Of a DNA stretch of 64,000 bases, positions 14,601 to 26,700 are shown one piece after another. The notes beneath the pieces were generated by a model. The model had not been told where the DNA came from and made no database searches. It saw only the letters and a program-made list of their open reading frames with translations. Source of the DNA: Zonotrichia leucophrys gambelii (Eukaryota > Chordata > Aves > Passeriformes > Passerellidae); assembly GCF_028769735.1 (NCBI RefSeq), contig NC_088173.1:8019038-8083037 (forward strand), in the 5' to 3' direction. The first letter of the stretch is position 1, and each line of letters begins with the position of its first letter. A program made the translations under genes and the position numbers.

Positions 14601-17600
14601 TCCTCAGGAACAGCCTCAACTTTCAGAGAGATATGGTGAGTAACTGAAATAGTTATTCACCATAGTAACTACTAACCTTTTAAGAAGGCTGAACTAGCCT
14701 TCTTAAAAACTCATCTATGTTAAATGCCAAACGTGAAGAATTTCTGTAATTTTTTTAAGTCTAAGTCCCATAAGATGGTTGAATTTAACCAGGTTAGCTC
14801 TCTCTTCATTCTGTGAGGAAATGCTTTTTGTTCCTCCAGCAAAGCTATTTTGGGTCTTTTCGACCACAAGAAGAAAGAGGAAAGAGACGAGTCTATGAAA
14901 ACACAGAGGAGATCATAGTAAACAGCAAAAGAACCTTGACTGACTGAAAAACCACTGTGTATTCAAATTTTTTTAGGAGAGATGATTTATCAAAATATAT
15001 CTAAATAAATTATTTTTGTGTGTTTTTTCCAGAGAGTCTTCTGATCATTAAGGCAAATTATAAGAGCTTGAAAGGAGACGCCTAACCTTTTTTCTTGCTG
15101 GGTACACTAAGCTATCTCTATTTACAGACCTAAGTATCACATATACCACAAATAACTTCAGCCCTATTCTGTGTGGTTTCCAAGAAATGGATAAAAATTG
15201 CAGGACCGGAAATCCTGAACCACTTAAAACCTTGGACAGAGTTTTTAAGGTACTCAGTCTTACATAGCTGATAAACTTGGTTTTCTCAAAGCACAAAGCA
15301 ACCAAGTACTGCAAGTGAGGTTCTATTGAAGTGCTGCAAGTCCAGTGTCTATATCCATAAGTAATTAAAAAAAAAATATTGATTTTTAAACTTTCCAAGA
15401 TTAGACAGCTTTTACCAAACTGCAACTCAGCATTCTCTTGTGAGTCTTTCAGTATCCCCATCTTAATTTTTCTTGGATTAGTGGCACCCAGGCTTTTTCT
15501 GGAGGAAGCAGCAAGACCATTGGTTTTGGCCAGTTTCCTTCTTCAGAACTCAGAGCCTCAAGATGGTCTCATGAGTCAAAATGAAACTAAGATTTGCCTA
15601 CAAACTATTAACTTCTTCAGTAACATTTTTGTCTAGACCACCTAGACTGCATATGTGCTGCCTCAGAGCATTTGAAAAGCAAGGCACCTTCTAAATTTCA
15701 TCACAGCTGCACCAGCTGGGATACTCTGATAACTTGGAGACAGAAGCAGGAATATGTTCATTAAATCTCCATACAAGGTTGAGTAATGAGGGCTGCAGCT
15801 ATGCTGCAGGACAGGTTTAAAATTCAAAATATTTTTTACAGTATTTTTCTTTTAGAGAAATCCTGTAAGGACCTGAGACAAGTGCAAGATTCTGCACATG
15901 AAGAGAAGAATCATCATGTACAAAATGAGAAACAGCTGACTAAGGTAGTAACATTTTAGAAAAGAAAGAAAGAAAGGGGAAGTCTCTGTGTTGTATAAGA
16001 TGAATAAGCCACAGGTATGCAGTGTTACTTAAAAAATTCCCCAAAACCACAGCAACAAATGTTGACAACGTAATCAACACTTGCAGGTGGTAGTCTACAA
16101 AGATCTTAAAGTAACTTTCCTGCTTAACTTGTCAGTGGTAAGACATCTTACATCCAGGTTTGGGTGCCTGGTTTCAAGTAAGATAAAGGTAACTGGAAAG
16201 AATCCAAAAGAAGCCAGTCAAAATGGAGGACCCAACTCAAGAGAAAAGTGACCTATAAAAACATGTTTAATAGGGTTGTGTTGCATAAGACAGAAAAGGC
16301 CGCATAATGCAGGAAAGGACATGACAATGTTTTCAAGTCTACAATTTGTTACAGAAAGAAACTAGTCTGTTCTTGGCCTCAGCAATGGCCAGGATGAGAA
16401 GTACCAAGCTCAAATTACTGTAATGTAGATTCCAGTAAGACTTTAGGAAATGCAATGTAGTTCCTATCATTGGAAATCTCCAACTTTGGCTGACCTACAT
16501 CAGGAATAACACAGGTTTATCACATTCAGTGGACAGTGGGAGACTTTCTTGTCATAGGATACTTTATATACAGTTGTTATGAGGCCATTAATTGTGAAAC
16601 CAAAAAATCAAGTTAAATACCTGAAACATGCAATATCCAGTAATGGCTTATTTGAAACCTTCAGCACAACAGCCTTTACTGCAATGGCTGAGCACACCCA
16701 AGACCATGCTTACAGTGGAGTCCTGACACTGAGGATGCTTCTTCCCCAGAAGCACTGATATCCTGGGGTGTTAAGCACATGATGTACATAATAAATATAT
16801 GTAAGCATACCTACAAAACAGCCAGCCAAGGACAGTTTCTGTGGCTAAAGGAAGGTCAGCAGAAGAGAACTGGCTGACTGCTTCTCTGACTGGCCAGGAC
16901 TTAGACCCCACAGACTGTGCCTTGTCAAATCCATCCGAACCAAACCTCCTGTGTGGCACTTGCCCACCATACGCAGTTAGTCAGGGTCCAGAGTCTGCTT
17001 TTAATGTCATTTCTTCCACAATTCAGATTCATTCAGCCTTGCTGAGCTATAACTAAGAGGTTCCTTTACTGAGGTGTTTAGTATAACCACTGGTTTATTC
17101 TTAATTCAGCAATATGAAGCCGAAGACTACATGCATCTAAAACAAACACACTGTACACTACATGCCATGTGCATGAATTGTCCTTTTGTGCTTACTTTCT
17201 AAACAGCCAGTAAATACACAAGGACCACTTTAACCATTCATGTATTCATGCAAGACAACCTTCAGCCATTACTCAAAGTTATACTTTATATATACTTATA
17301 TATTAGGATGTTTCTCATTTTGCATATACTCCTCAATCCAATAAAAAATATCTTTTGTGGACTTCCATTCATCTTTTCATGGAATGCACACTTCCTGTCT
17401 GTTAGTCCAGTGCCCATTTGTCAGTCATACTCTCAAGTTTCTCATTACTTCAGAAAGTTATTACAAAGATTACACTTCATATTCTCCATACTTTTCATAT
17501 TTTTGTTTCTATATTTTCTATGTCATATTGAAATTGCCACTCTTGAGAAAAACTGCATTGCTTGAACTGTCTACATCTTATCCGATGTAAAAATTTATTT

Positions 17601-20600
17601 TCCTTTATCAATCTAAATATGCCTTCAGATAACTGTTTTTATTGTCTGGCACGTATTATTTTGCCTTTATCTGTATTTATGGGAAGATACATAAGACATG
17701 AAGAAATATACACTGCAGGTTGTCCAAATGAATAAATCCAATTGAAAATCACAGTGATCAATTCTGTAGCCAAATAATATTCTTATTATTCCTGTATGAA
17801 ACAGGATTTTAGAATTTCCGCAGCATTAAAATCATAGGGGGGTTTTTTGTATAAAGCCTTTTCAAAATCTGTAGTTTGAGTCTTCATTCTGCCAATGCCC
17901 TATATGCAAATAAATGCTGCAATTAGTCTCCAAAATCATGCTATTAAATAAACAAAAAAAATTCCAACATTTATTCTTATTTGTTTCCTGAATGTAGAGA
18001 CTCCTAGGCTTGTATATTTTTTCTCTATAACAAGTTTCTAGGATTGTTAGAAACACTTTGTCTTTTTGTTTGTTTGTTTATTTTAAAATGAAAGCTGCAA
18101 TTCACAGGTGTTCACATAATTCCTGATGAATTGTGTGAATGTTTTCATGCAGAAAAACAGCTATTTTTCTGAAATTCATAGCTAAGAGACTATGAGAAGA
18201 AAGAGTAACACGAAATTCCAAAATTAATCCAAGGAATGGCTACTTTTATTCCAAAGGATATCTATACAACAACTACCAGGAGTAACTACGAGGTATCTCA
18301 GATAATACCTTGTATCAGAGAACACTGAATGTGTTTAGATTATTCTGTTCAATAATTGTCAGAGCACTATGAATTTCTAATTGGAATATTTGAGATACTA
18401 TTACTATAAATATGAAAGGCAGGGAATTAATACCTGTTCTCAACAGAATTCTAAAAGAGAGAAATATGATCCACAGAGCTTGTTAGCCAGATTCAGTAAA
18501 TGTATGTCAATACATTCTGAAATGGTTAGATGTCCTTCACTGCCCATAACAGTAATATCCCTAGGCCACAGCTGCAGCATGAGCTTAACTCAGAACTCAA
18601 GGCTTTACCTAAAGCTCATCAACTGACAAACATACTGCAGAGGATTTCAGTAAGCATGAAATGCCAGCATGCCTGTCTGCCCATGAACCAGAATTTGGTA
18701 CTTGAGTCATTGGGTTATTCCACAGAAACAATAAGCAAAGAGAATTACAGCACATCCCTAGCTGGTGCCTACAGTCTCCCAGTGTTAGGAGGCACTGCCT
18801 GTTGGTATTCCCTCAAACAGAGTTTTGTCAATGTATTCTATGCTTCTTCACATCTGTTGTAGCTGTCCTACATAAAAGATGACAACTTGTATACATGGTA
18901 TACAAGTGTATACATCCCTCAATGTGAAAATGGTGTGTAGACAGAGTGAATGAGTTTTCACAGGGGCTGAAGGGCAGGTAAGTTGAATATCCTGTGGATA
19001 CACCTCCCTTCTCAGTGAACATGGCCATCATGCCCACATAAGAATCCTACTGATCCCTCAGGCACAGTTGCCTTCATCCCCTCCACCCATTCAGAATAAG
19101 TTTTAGCTCTTAATTCTCATTAAACAAATCAGTGAATAATAACTAAATTATAGCTATTATTATAACTTAGGGGACAAAACTGGCAAAAGACAATAGAGGA
19201 ATTTTGTTTAATTCTAGAAAATTGTGCATTTAAATATTTACTACAAGTAAATGTGCCAAGTGGAAACTTCCCCAGGCAAATATTTGTTTCTTACTGGCTA
19301 GTTCCTGCTGTGTCTATCTCAGCATGTGAGAGCTTACCCAGTGAATATATAGTACTAAGGATCTTTTGCAAGTGAGTTAAATACTGTTCCTGTCTTTCTT
19401 GCTTCACTACACTTGTTTTGATCCTTCCTGAAAAGACTAATGACCTCTACCATCTTTAGAAGATCAAAATTACAACCCAAGATATCAAATATCAGGCAGT
19501 CAACTTAATAGCAAACATACATCCAAAAATGCTGGCTAGCCAGGTTTTTCAATTAATTCAGTTAAATTTCAGTAATATTTTTCCCTTCAGGACACGAGAG
19601 CAAACATTGAACAAACACACTTAAAAAACTTTGTCAAGGACTACTATTGAAAACACAATCTAAGTTGCATTCAGGGATGGACAAGCATTTCAGGACCAAT
19701 TGCTGCCTCTGTCTCTCTTCCTCTACTTCCCCCACCACCCCTAAAAACCAACCAGACATTTTTGTTTAGATTTTGGGGGTTTTTTTCAAAAAAAGGAAAA
19801 CCCTCTGTGAACACTCTAAAGTGGAATGGGAAAAAATAAAGACCAGAACCCCCTTTTTTAAATTACTGAGTTTAACCAATTAAAAAATTTAGAAACCTAT
19901 TATTATGTAGCATTATATAGAAAAACATATTATATTGCCAAAGAACTATACAGCTATTTCTTAGTCCACAGCTTGTCTGTAGCTCAGTTTTCAAGCACTA
20001 CATTATAGTACAGGAACAAGGTCTGGGAATCAGCAATTCAGCATTGTTCTAGATAGATTTCTACAGATGTCCTAAATCAAACTATATTTAGGGCAAATAT
20101 TTAGGTTTTAAAAAGGCAAAGGTTTACTTTTATACCTCTAGCCCTCTGGAAGGCTATCATAGCTCCTTCTACAGACCACTGAGTTCAAGTCCATCACCTC
20201 ATCAGAGTGGACACATTTTTGGAGGAGCCACAATGCAATGTTGCCAGCACTTGAAAGTATTTGTGTTTCTCTTACAGCCCCAAATTCCTGTAGCTGTCTA
20301 AAACACCATTGTTTTTGCCTAAAAGAACTTCCTGTCCCTGAGGGTTATCCAGAAAAAACTAAATGTGACCAACGCAACATGGTGTCTCTAAAAGCTAAGT
20401 ACACAGATCTCAAGGAATGTGTAGCCTGAAAACATCAGTAACATTGAATAGACTGCACCTTCTGTCACAGTACCATCAGCTAGAATTGTCTTGAAGTATG
20501 AATCCTGGTATGCCCCCTTTTCTGCTTGGGGCTCTCCTTCTTCCCTTTGGTCTCTCCACCTCTCAGATGCTACTTTTGCAGGATGTACTGGCAATGACAG

Positions 20601-22397
20601 CTGAGCAGCACACCCCTGCAAGAACTTCATCAGTTCTGTTGTGAATCTGTTCAGTCTTTGGGAGAACCGTGCTGCATGCAAGTGCATCTGTCTGAAGCAC
20701 GTGAAAAAATCAGAGTTCCTAGTACTTTATACCAAGGTCTTACATCCACCTATGAGTCTCCAGCTCCCCTTCATGCAGTGTTCTTTTATAAAATTTGCAA
20801 GGCATCACATCCACCATTAATCAGCAGTAAAAACTGGAGCCTGCCTCAGAGAGAAGGTAAGTAAGTGCATCTAGGTTTTCTCCTCAGTCCTGTACCATTT
20901 CCTGAAGCTCTCTTTGCAGTATTTGTGGCTCATTGGACTGGAAATCATTAAGAACACTGAAAAGTTCAGAAAACTAGTTACTGTTGATGAAGAAAGATGA
21001 GCACCCAGGTTATTATACCACAAATCTGGATTTTGTATTAATTCTTTTAACCTCAGAACCAACTCACCCTCTCTGCATTTCAGAGCAGGCATTTCAAAGG
21101 GAGGGCTGTGGTTCAAATGAAAGCTGTGCATGGGATTTCCCAGGCATCTCATTTGCAACAAAAGAGCAATCCCACTTAGGTGGAAGTGTGGACACATGGA
21201 AGGGGAGCAGGCTTGCACTCTGCACTCCCTCACTCAGACCCCGCAGGAGCCAGGCCTCTGGGGCTGTACCCACTGCCCTACCCTAGAGACAGGCTCCATT
21301 CTCCAGGGCAGGTGAATGGTATGTGTGGCATCAGCAGCACAAGGCATGCTGGGGTACCACATGGAGGGAAGCTGGCAACTGTGTGTAGCTGCTCTTGAAG
21401 AACCTGGAAATAAGGGTGAAAAATACAGACTAAAAACCAAAATGAACAAAAATAGGATTCTCTTCTGTTTGCATTGAGATGCTTAGCACGCAACTATTTA
21501 ATTGGCAAGTTTGCTACAGTCTCACAGTATTAAAAAGTCTTTGACAGAGTTTCAGCTTTTCCTCCTCCTGCCAAGAAGTTTCAAAAACCTAAACCAAATT
21601 AGGTGCTCCAAGTTGGTTAGAATTAAAATTAAACCCAAACACAATGCAGAAAGCATCGTTTCAACTGTTCCAATGGGAGAAAAGTAGCAAAGTGAACATA
21701 ACAAAAATACAAACGTTTCCTTGTTCCTTCCTAATTGCCTAATTGGTTTTGAGAAAGCAAAGTGATTCAAGAGTACTTTATAAACACCAGTTCTCTTCGA
21801 GCAGCATGCAGTGCAAGTTAAACCCAGTTAGCTCTAAAGCAAAGACTTCCTAGAGCAACCACCTAGGCATCGGGATCTAAAAGTGTTATTAGGCATCTAA
21901 TCATCCTTCTTTTCTGTGTAATCTGGGGAGCTGCCGGCCCTAGGAGAGCGCAGGGTGCCTGCCTGAGAGGGTTAAACAGGGTCACTGATTTAATGTGGAT
22001 TCAGAACCCTACTTTGGTCCTTTCGCAGTATTAGGGCAGGAGGAAGGGCAGGCGGAGGAAGGGCGGGCCACGGCTCCGTCTGCAACGCGCCTCGGCCGGG
22101 GTCAGACCCGCTCCGGGGGCCTCGCGCCGGTTCTGCATCTGCCTCCCTCCCCGGCCCACGCCCGGGCTGCTCCAGGAAAACTCCTCGGGACATCGTCACT
22201 CTCAGTCGGCCGACTCCATCCCGGGCACTTCTCGGCAGCCTACCCGGCTCCCCCGCCGCTGGGGCACCGGACGGAGCCGCGCGGTTGGGCTGCGCCCCGG
22301 GGCAGCCTCCAGCCGGCCCCCGCAGGGGCAGCCGCGCCGCCCGCCCCCCGCCAGCACTCACCATATTACAGATGGAGGCGATGTTTCTGACAGTCAT
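2622..22397 (-). CDS. USP46: USP46 ubiquitin-specific protease, exons 1-5 (3' exons outside window)
   Basis: Five exons joined on the minus strand encode residues 1-212 of a USP12/USP46-family deubiquitinase that is normally 366 residues long. Family knowledge: USP46 is a cysteine protease activated by the WD40 proteins WDR48 (UAF1) and WDR20, and it removes ubiquitin from substrates including AMPA receptors, histones and PHLPP phosphatases. Visible in sequence: the N-terminus [12 protein letters not shown], the Cys box FGNTCYCNS with catalytic Cys at residue 44, the QQDAHEF motif, and the first zinc-binding pair CLNC at residues 182 and 185. USP46 is preferred over USP12 because of the [12 protein letters not shown] start and the [11 protein letters not shown] stretch; USP12 differs in both. 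All exon junctions are GT-AG and keep phase. Exons 6-9, with the second zinc pair and the catalytic His and Asp, were not found in bases 1-2621 and must lie further left. There is no internal stop or frameshift. Confidence 0.97.
2699..6083 (-). other. USP46 intron 4
   Basis: A 3.4-kb AT-rich intron. It contains an 11-bp-arm hairpin at 2754-2779, close to the exon 5 acceptor, and otherwise no recognisable gene or repeat. The short open frames in it lack family features. Confidence 0.85.
2754..2779. repeat. perfect hairpin, 11-bp arms, 4-nt loop
   Basis: ATATCTTTAGC (2754-2764) and GCTAAAGATAT (2769-2779) are exact reverse complements around the loop AAAT. In the USP46 transcript the hairpin ends 55 nt upstream of exon 5, where branch-point and acceptor recognition happen. 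Confidence 0.9.
6084..6313 (-). CDS. USP46: USP46 coding exon 4 (residues 111-187)
   Basis: A 230-bp exon. Acceptor CTCTTCACAG is followed by two bases completing Asp111, and the donor GTAAGCAT comes after Thr187 in phase 0. It encodes [19 protein letters not shown], a charged linker ([20 protein letters not shown]), [17 protein letters not shown], and the zinc ligands Cys182 and Cys185. The linker reads [13 protein letters not shown], slightly different from the mammalian linker and the only clearly divergent part of the visible protein. Confidence 0.97.
6314..8548 (-). other. USP46 intron 3
   Basis: A 2.2-kb intron. It has a T-run near 7196-7206 and an A-run of about 17 at 8234-8250. No gene, structured RNA or clear transposon was recognised. 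Confidence 0.85.
8549..8762 (-). CDS. USP46: USP46 coding exon 3 (residues 40-110, catalytic Cys)
   Basis: A 214-bp exon that starts directly after acceptor GCATGGCAG and ends with donor GTAAGTGT, leaving one base of codon 111. It carries [17 protein letters not shown], with the nucleophile Cys44, then the [14 protein letters not shown] and [14 protein letters not shown] segments of the thumb subdomain. Residue 66 reads Ser (ENVLSYKAQ) where mammalian USP46 has Ala, as I recall it. Confidence 0.97.
8763..9510 (-). other. USP46 intron 2
   Basis: A 748-bp intron between exons 2 and 3. Nothing notable beyond short A/T runs. Confidence 0.85.
9511..9591 (-). CDS. USP46: USP46 coding exon 2 (residues 13-39)
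   Basis: An 81-bp exon with acceptor TTTGTATAG and donor GTAAGTGG, phase 0 at both ends. It encodes 27 residues, from [12 protein letters not shown] through NEHYFGLVN, leading into the Cys box. It is too short to stand out as an open frame and was found by splice-site and protein-motif reading. Confidence 0.96.
10413..11080 (-). mobile_element. CR1 LINE fragment (3' part of ORF2)
   Basis: A GC-rich island of about 670 bp in AT-rich intron DNA. Read on the minus strand it matches CR1 ORF2 near its C-terminus, with the phrases [39 protein letters not shown] and [16 protein letters not shown] in order. An open frame of 136 codons spans 10428-10838, and an upstream piece continues in another frame (Asp-rich [10 protein letters not shown], about 10990-11020). 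The fragment therefore carries a frameshift and is dead. It lacks the usual CR1 3' UTR and terminal octamer repeat, so it is cut at both ends. It runs in the same direction as USP46. Confidence 0.93.
14678..14708. repeat. perfect hairpin, 13-bp arms, 5-nt loop
   Basis: TTTTAAGAAGGCT (14678-14690) and AGCCTTCTTAAAA (14696-14708) are exact reverse complements around GAACT, inside USP46 intron 1. No transposon context is visible. Confidence 0.9.
18885..18907. repeat. perfect hairpin, 10-bp arms, 3-nt loop
   Basis: ACTTGTATAC and GTATACAAGT flank ATG, giving a near-palindrome in USP46 intron 1. A further GTATAC follows at once (18907-18912). Confidence 0.85.
22362..22397 (-). CDS. USP46: USP46 coding exon 1 (residues 1-12)
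   Basis: The ATG at 22397-22395 opens a 12-codon coding segment, [12 protein letters not shown]. It is followed by the donor GTGAGTGC, whose first base is 22361, and ends in phase 0. The start is chosen because the peptide equals the known USP46 N-terminus and sits in a CpG island. The 5' UTR continues upstream (higher coordinates) towards about 22440-22450. Confidence 0.95.
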
Positions 22398-22757
22398 TAG
22401 TCTAAAGGTTGCAGCGATCCCACACCGCCATCTTTATAAGGTGAAAACAGCCCCGCTCATGGTGGGAAGAGCGCAGGAAGGGATAGGGGGCGGCGGCGGC
22501 TCCTGCTCCGGGGCTGGGATAAAAGCGAGAGGAGGGGACTGCACAGGCACCCTTTGCGCCCGCAGAGCGGCGAGAAGGAAGGACCTTCCCGGCCTCCCTC
22601 CTCCGGCCGAGTGACCGGGAGCTTCAGCAGCGCGGGGAGAGCGGCCGCATCTCCGCTCCTTCCGCCTGTGCCTCTCGCACGGTCCGCAGGGCCCCGGGCT
22701 CCCGCTGGAGCGCTCAGCCGCGCCTCTGCGCCAGCCGGCACCGCGCTAATCTCTCCC

Positions 22758-22791
22758 TTCCTCCTCCTCCTCCTCTTCCTCCTCTCCCGGC
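22758..22791 (+). repeat. (CCT)n polypyrimidine tract in the USP46 promoter
   Basis: A run of CTCC/TCC triplets on the plus strand, polypurine on the other strand, upstream of the USP46 start. Tracts like this can form triplex DNA and often vary in length. Confidence 0.8.
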
Positions 22792-23130
22792 GGCTGCCGT
22801 TGCCGCTCGCCGCTCCATCGCAGCGCCGCGCCCGCTGATGCGCTCTGACAGCGCCGGGGACGGGAAGAGAAGGAAAGGGAAGGGAAGGTCAGAGGCAGTG
22901 CCGGGCACGGGGCACCCAGCGGGCCCGGCGGGGCGGCCGCCGCCGCAGCCAATACGCTGCGGGGCCGAGGGGGCGCGGGGGCGCTGCGCCCGCCGCCCCT
23001 ACGGACGGGCCCTCCGACAGGAGCGCGGTGCTTTAATCACCGGGCCTGGAATGGCCACGGGGCTGGGAATCCCGGCCTCGGTGCCTACACAGCCATACCG
23101 GCAGGCAGCGGGGCGAAGGACAGGAAGGCA

Positions 23131-26100
23131 GGAGGACGTGGATGTGTGGCAGGAACGGCGGCACTGTGCTTTGGGACATGCTCACCCCACCTAGGAGGTA
23201 TACAGGAGCCCAGGCACTTGCAAAATCCAGAACCGTAGGCTGGAATGTAATTTACTGCCCTCAGTTGGTGCTTTGTATTGCCATTCATGCAGATAACATT
23301 TATCTTCACAAATGCTGTTTTGGGACTGTCCCCACACCATGAGCTCACCACAAATTCACAACATCTAGCATTTATACGACACAGTTAATGTAATAATCTT
23401 TGGTTCTCTTCAAACACAAGCAAGTCGAGGCCCATGCCTTTCTCCAAGGCAGAGCAGTGTAAGTATATTAAATTCACACACGTGATAATAGGCCCAAGGT
23501 TGTTAAATAGCTAACTGGAGGTCACATAGCAAATCTATGAGAGAAGCAGAGTTCAGCTAGGGCAATCCTCATCTTAGAATTCCCCTTTCCTTAGCAGATT
23601 TTGCTTTTTTCAGCAAGAGCCTAAGGCCCGTTTATTGTTCCTCTGCTATGCTGGGGAAATCATTCAAATAAAGAGAGAACTACTAACATTTCTACAGACA
23701 CCTCTGCTCCTAACAGCACCTGAAGTGTGGTATGCTCATTCCTGGCTACACCTTTCATTTCATGATGCTAGAATAAAATAATTGCAGCCTATAGAGCCTG
23801 GGTCCACAGGCTTCATTTACAGGAAACATTCTGAAGTCAGTATTTTTTTAAATTATAATTTCAAAAAAATATCTATGATTACTAGTAAAATCTGGCATCA
23901 GCAGTAACATCTAAAGATAAATTCCTGCTCTGAAAATACTGTTAGGTAAGTGGCCTTAATCCAGCTCACTGTGGACAAGTGCCTGCTTTATAAAAATGGT
24001 ATCAAATTTGGCATTAGTTGGTATCTTGCTGACAGTTTCAGCAAAGAAACTCAAAATTGAGTTGTCACAGAGACAGAATTTTCTTTCCTAATTAAAATTG
24101 GATTAGTTATATTAAATCATTGCAGACATTCAACATACAGGATGGAGAAAGACTTTTGGACATAATGTGAAGTCCACAGGGCCACTAAATTGCTTCATAA
24201 ATCCTCAAATCACTATGCAAAAGAGCCATTAAATAACATCACTGAGAAAAAAATTATCTTTGGTATTATTCTATTAAGTTCATGGTCTTACATTATGTGT
24301 GAATTTGATCCCAAGTGTTTAATTTGCTTAAACTCAGAGGACTGGATTACACATAATATGACAGGTTTTCTCAACATAACCAGGGAAAATGGGAGTTAAG
24401 CCAACATGTCAGGACTGAAGCAATCAAGGTCTGATTAGTTTCCAGTGCATTTCTAAGTAGCCTGGACAGTACTGCACCATCCCTGGTTTTTAAACTGATG
24501 CCTGTTATTACACAAGCCTAATTATGTATTCTTTGCTGTAGCCTGCTTATTCCAATGTTCTGTGGAGAATCATAATTGCTATCAGTGAAAAGTTATGGAA
24601 CAAACAAATGAGTTTGAAAGGTGATTAAAAATTTAAATGACACAAAATGCTTTATCTAATAAAGTCATTTGCCTCACGTATATTTTAATGTCAATAACAT
24701 TACTTCCATAATACAAACCCCAGAGAAATCATAGAATGTGTGAAGACAAAAAAGAAAAAATTGGTATTTCCATACTTCTTTTTTTCTTAAATGCCAATTA
24801 CTTGACTTCAGGGTAAGTTTTCTGTTGTTTCTGTTCGTCAAACTTTTTTGACACAAAATTAAATTGCTACTGATTAAGCACTTACTGGTTGTTCAAGGGA
24901 ATATTTGTAAATATGCACACACATCATTCTGTGAAGAATTCAGTATCATATTCCTTAATGCTAATACAAATACTTTCATTTAAAGGTGGACACTTTTCTT
25001 GTCTTTTTTTCTGAAGATAAATAATAAATATAGAGAATAATATACAAGTGTATTTGTGTCAGTTTGAAAATAGTCTAGCACTGTCTTTTTTGCGCTTCAG
25101 ACATATCAAAACAGGAAAGAAGAAAGAAACTTTCATGCTGGAAATGGACTAGTGTCTGGTTTTGTTTTTTTCTGCTGTTGTCATTTTCAGGAATAGAAAC
25201 TTTATTCCTGTCGCTGTTTGAAGATAAAAAAGTGCTAAGCAATGCAACAGATACTAGTAACAAACTTTATAGGAATTGTATAAATAAAGAACAGTGCACA
25301 ATTGTTTCCACTCCAAAGCATTGCCCTATCTCCTTACAACAAACAACCAACCCTGTGTTTCTTCTGTGTGTTAGACAAAGAGAAGGAAAACAAAGGACTA
25401 TTTATAACCTAAGAGTGCTTATATAATTTCTGTTGAAAGGTCAAAAAATACCTCCTGCATTTAATTTTAGATCTGTCTTGGTCTCATCTGGTTTTACACT
25501 TGAACATTTCTATTTCACTACATAAAATATGGACCTATTGTAAATATCCTCTTTGGCTAGCAGAGGCATGGATTTCCATAACATTTTCCACCAGACTTTT
25601 CAGAGTATTTTGCAAGCATTCACTCAGAGTTGTCAAATTATTTGGTGGCAAGTTAATATTAGTTTCTTTTACAAAGCAAGAAAATTGCCAGCAGAAATGT
25701 AGTGACTTGTCCAAAGTTAACACAGGAGAGTTGGTAGCAAATCTGAGACTAGAATATCTGTTCATTCTGCACAGAGGATATTGCATTTCCTCTCCAGAAA
25801 TCTTGTAAAATTCCACAGAGGGTTCATTTATGTTTTTCTTGTAATAAACTTGGGTCCAGAAGTGGGTAATCATCAGTCAGTTTGCTGAACAAATGTTTGG
25901 AACAGATCAAATTTAGGATATATTTCCAACCAATTAAAAGGTCATTTTAATGGAAAAGGGAGTTAAAACAATACTAAGGCTTCCTGAAAGCATGGAAAAT
26001 ACATAAGAATTATAGGAGAATTCAGATGTCTGAAATATTACAGTGCTGACAATGTAGGTTTAGAATTTTACAATTTTAAAAATGTTTTGTATCTAATATT

Positions 26101-26700
26101 AAATTATGTTCTACCAAAAAATAGCAAAATATCTTTAACAAAATGGCAAATGTGTAGACACGAGAATGAGAAATCAGGATTTTCCATGAAGCTTGGCCTC
26201 ATTCCAGAACAGACTGGTGGCTTTAGTACAATGCCAAATACCAGCTTGCAGCCTATGGATTGAATCTGTGGCACATGGCTCATAGCAGGTCCATGGAAAC
26301 CACTCCATCTGCACCTGAAATTCTAATGGCAAGAGTGAGTTGCAGTCCATGAACAATTCATGTGCAGTCTAAAACCAAAATATCAACCCAACTTTGGAAT
26401 TACTATTTTTCTTTAAGACTGTTATCTTCAAAGCAACCCCTACCCAACATTTTCAAATTATCTGAGAAACTATTTCTCTTGATTCAAAAATACTGTAAAA
26501 CTTCATGTTTTGGTGATAGTATGACTTGTCAGGATTCTAAAGATAAAGCATAGAAATAAAACTGCATTAAATTGATCCCTGAATCTTGCCTATCTTTTGC
26601 TAGTTTAAGCATTTTGGAGTTGGCAAGTAGAGAATACCACCTCTTCATTTTTCTCAGAAATTATTACTTTACAGAAGAAAACAAAACACTTTATAGCATC
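23131..26700. other. intergenic DNA, nothing recognised
   Basis: AT-rich DNA between the two divergent promoters. No exon, structured RNA or transposon was recognised. The open frames, at most about 110 codons, show no family features. Confidence 0.7.

Larger units (their letters stand above)
9592..22361 (-). other. USP46 intron 1
   Basis: A 12.8-kb first intron, by far the longest in the visible gene. It contains the CR1 fragment at 10413-11080 and hairpins at 14678-14708 and 18885-18907. The last few hundred bases next to exon 1 belong to the CpG island. Apart from the CR1, its open frames look like chance frames. Confidence 0.85.
21900..23130 (-). promoter_or_regulatory. CpG-island promoter of USP46
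   Basis: GC- and CpG-dense sequence begins abruptly near 21930 and fades by about 23130, covering exon 1 and its upstream flank. On the minus strand AAGATGGCGG (22427-22436), a YY1-type core-promoter motif, lies about 30 bp upstream of the ATG. This suggests a start site close to 22440-22450. A CCAAT (22949-22953) and many GC-rich boxes lie further upstream. The overlapping TATAAAG (22433-22439) is too near the ATG to act as a normal TATA box for this start codon. Long open frames on both strands here (for example 21990-22397 and 22838-23194) reflect low stop-codon density in GC-rich DNA. Confidence 0.85.

Noticed and set aside
15048..15461. 137-codon minus-strand frame in USP46 intron 1
   Set aside because: No recognisable domain, AT-rich composition like its surroundings, and no splice partners.
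22433..22439. TATAAAG as a TATA box for USP46
   Set aside because: A start 30 bp downstream would leave almost no 5' UTR before the ATG at 22397; it more likely overlaps a YY1-type element by chance.
21990..23194. Frames of up to 135 codons around USP46 exon 1
   Set aside because: They are CpG-island artefacts. The 21990-22397 minus frame begins with the true USP46 start but reads on into intron 1.
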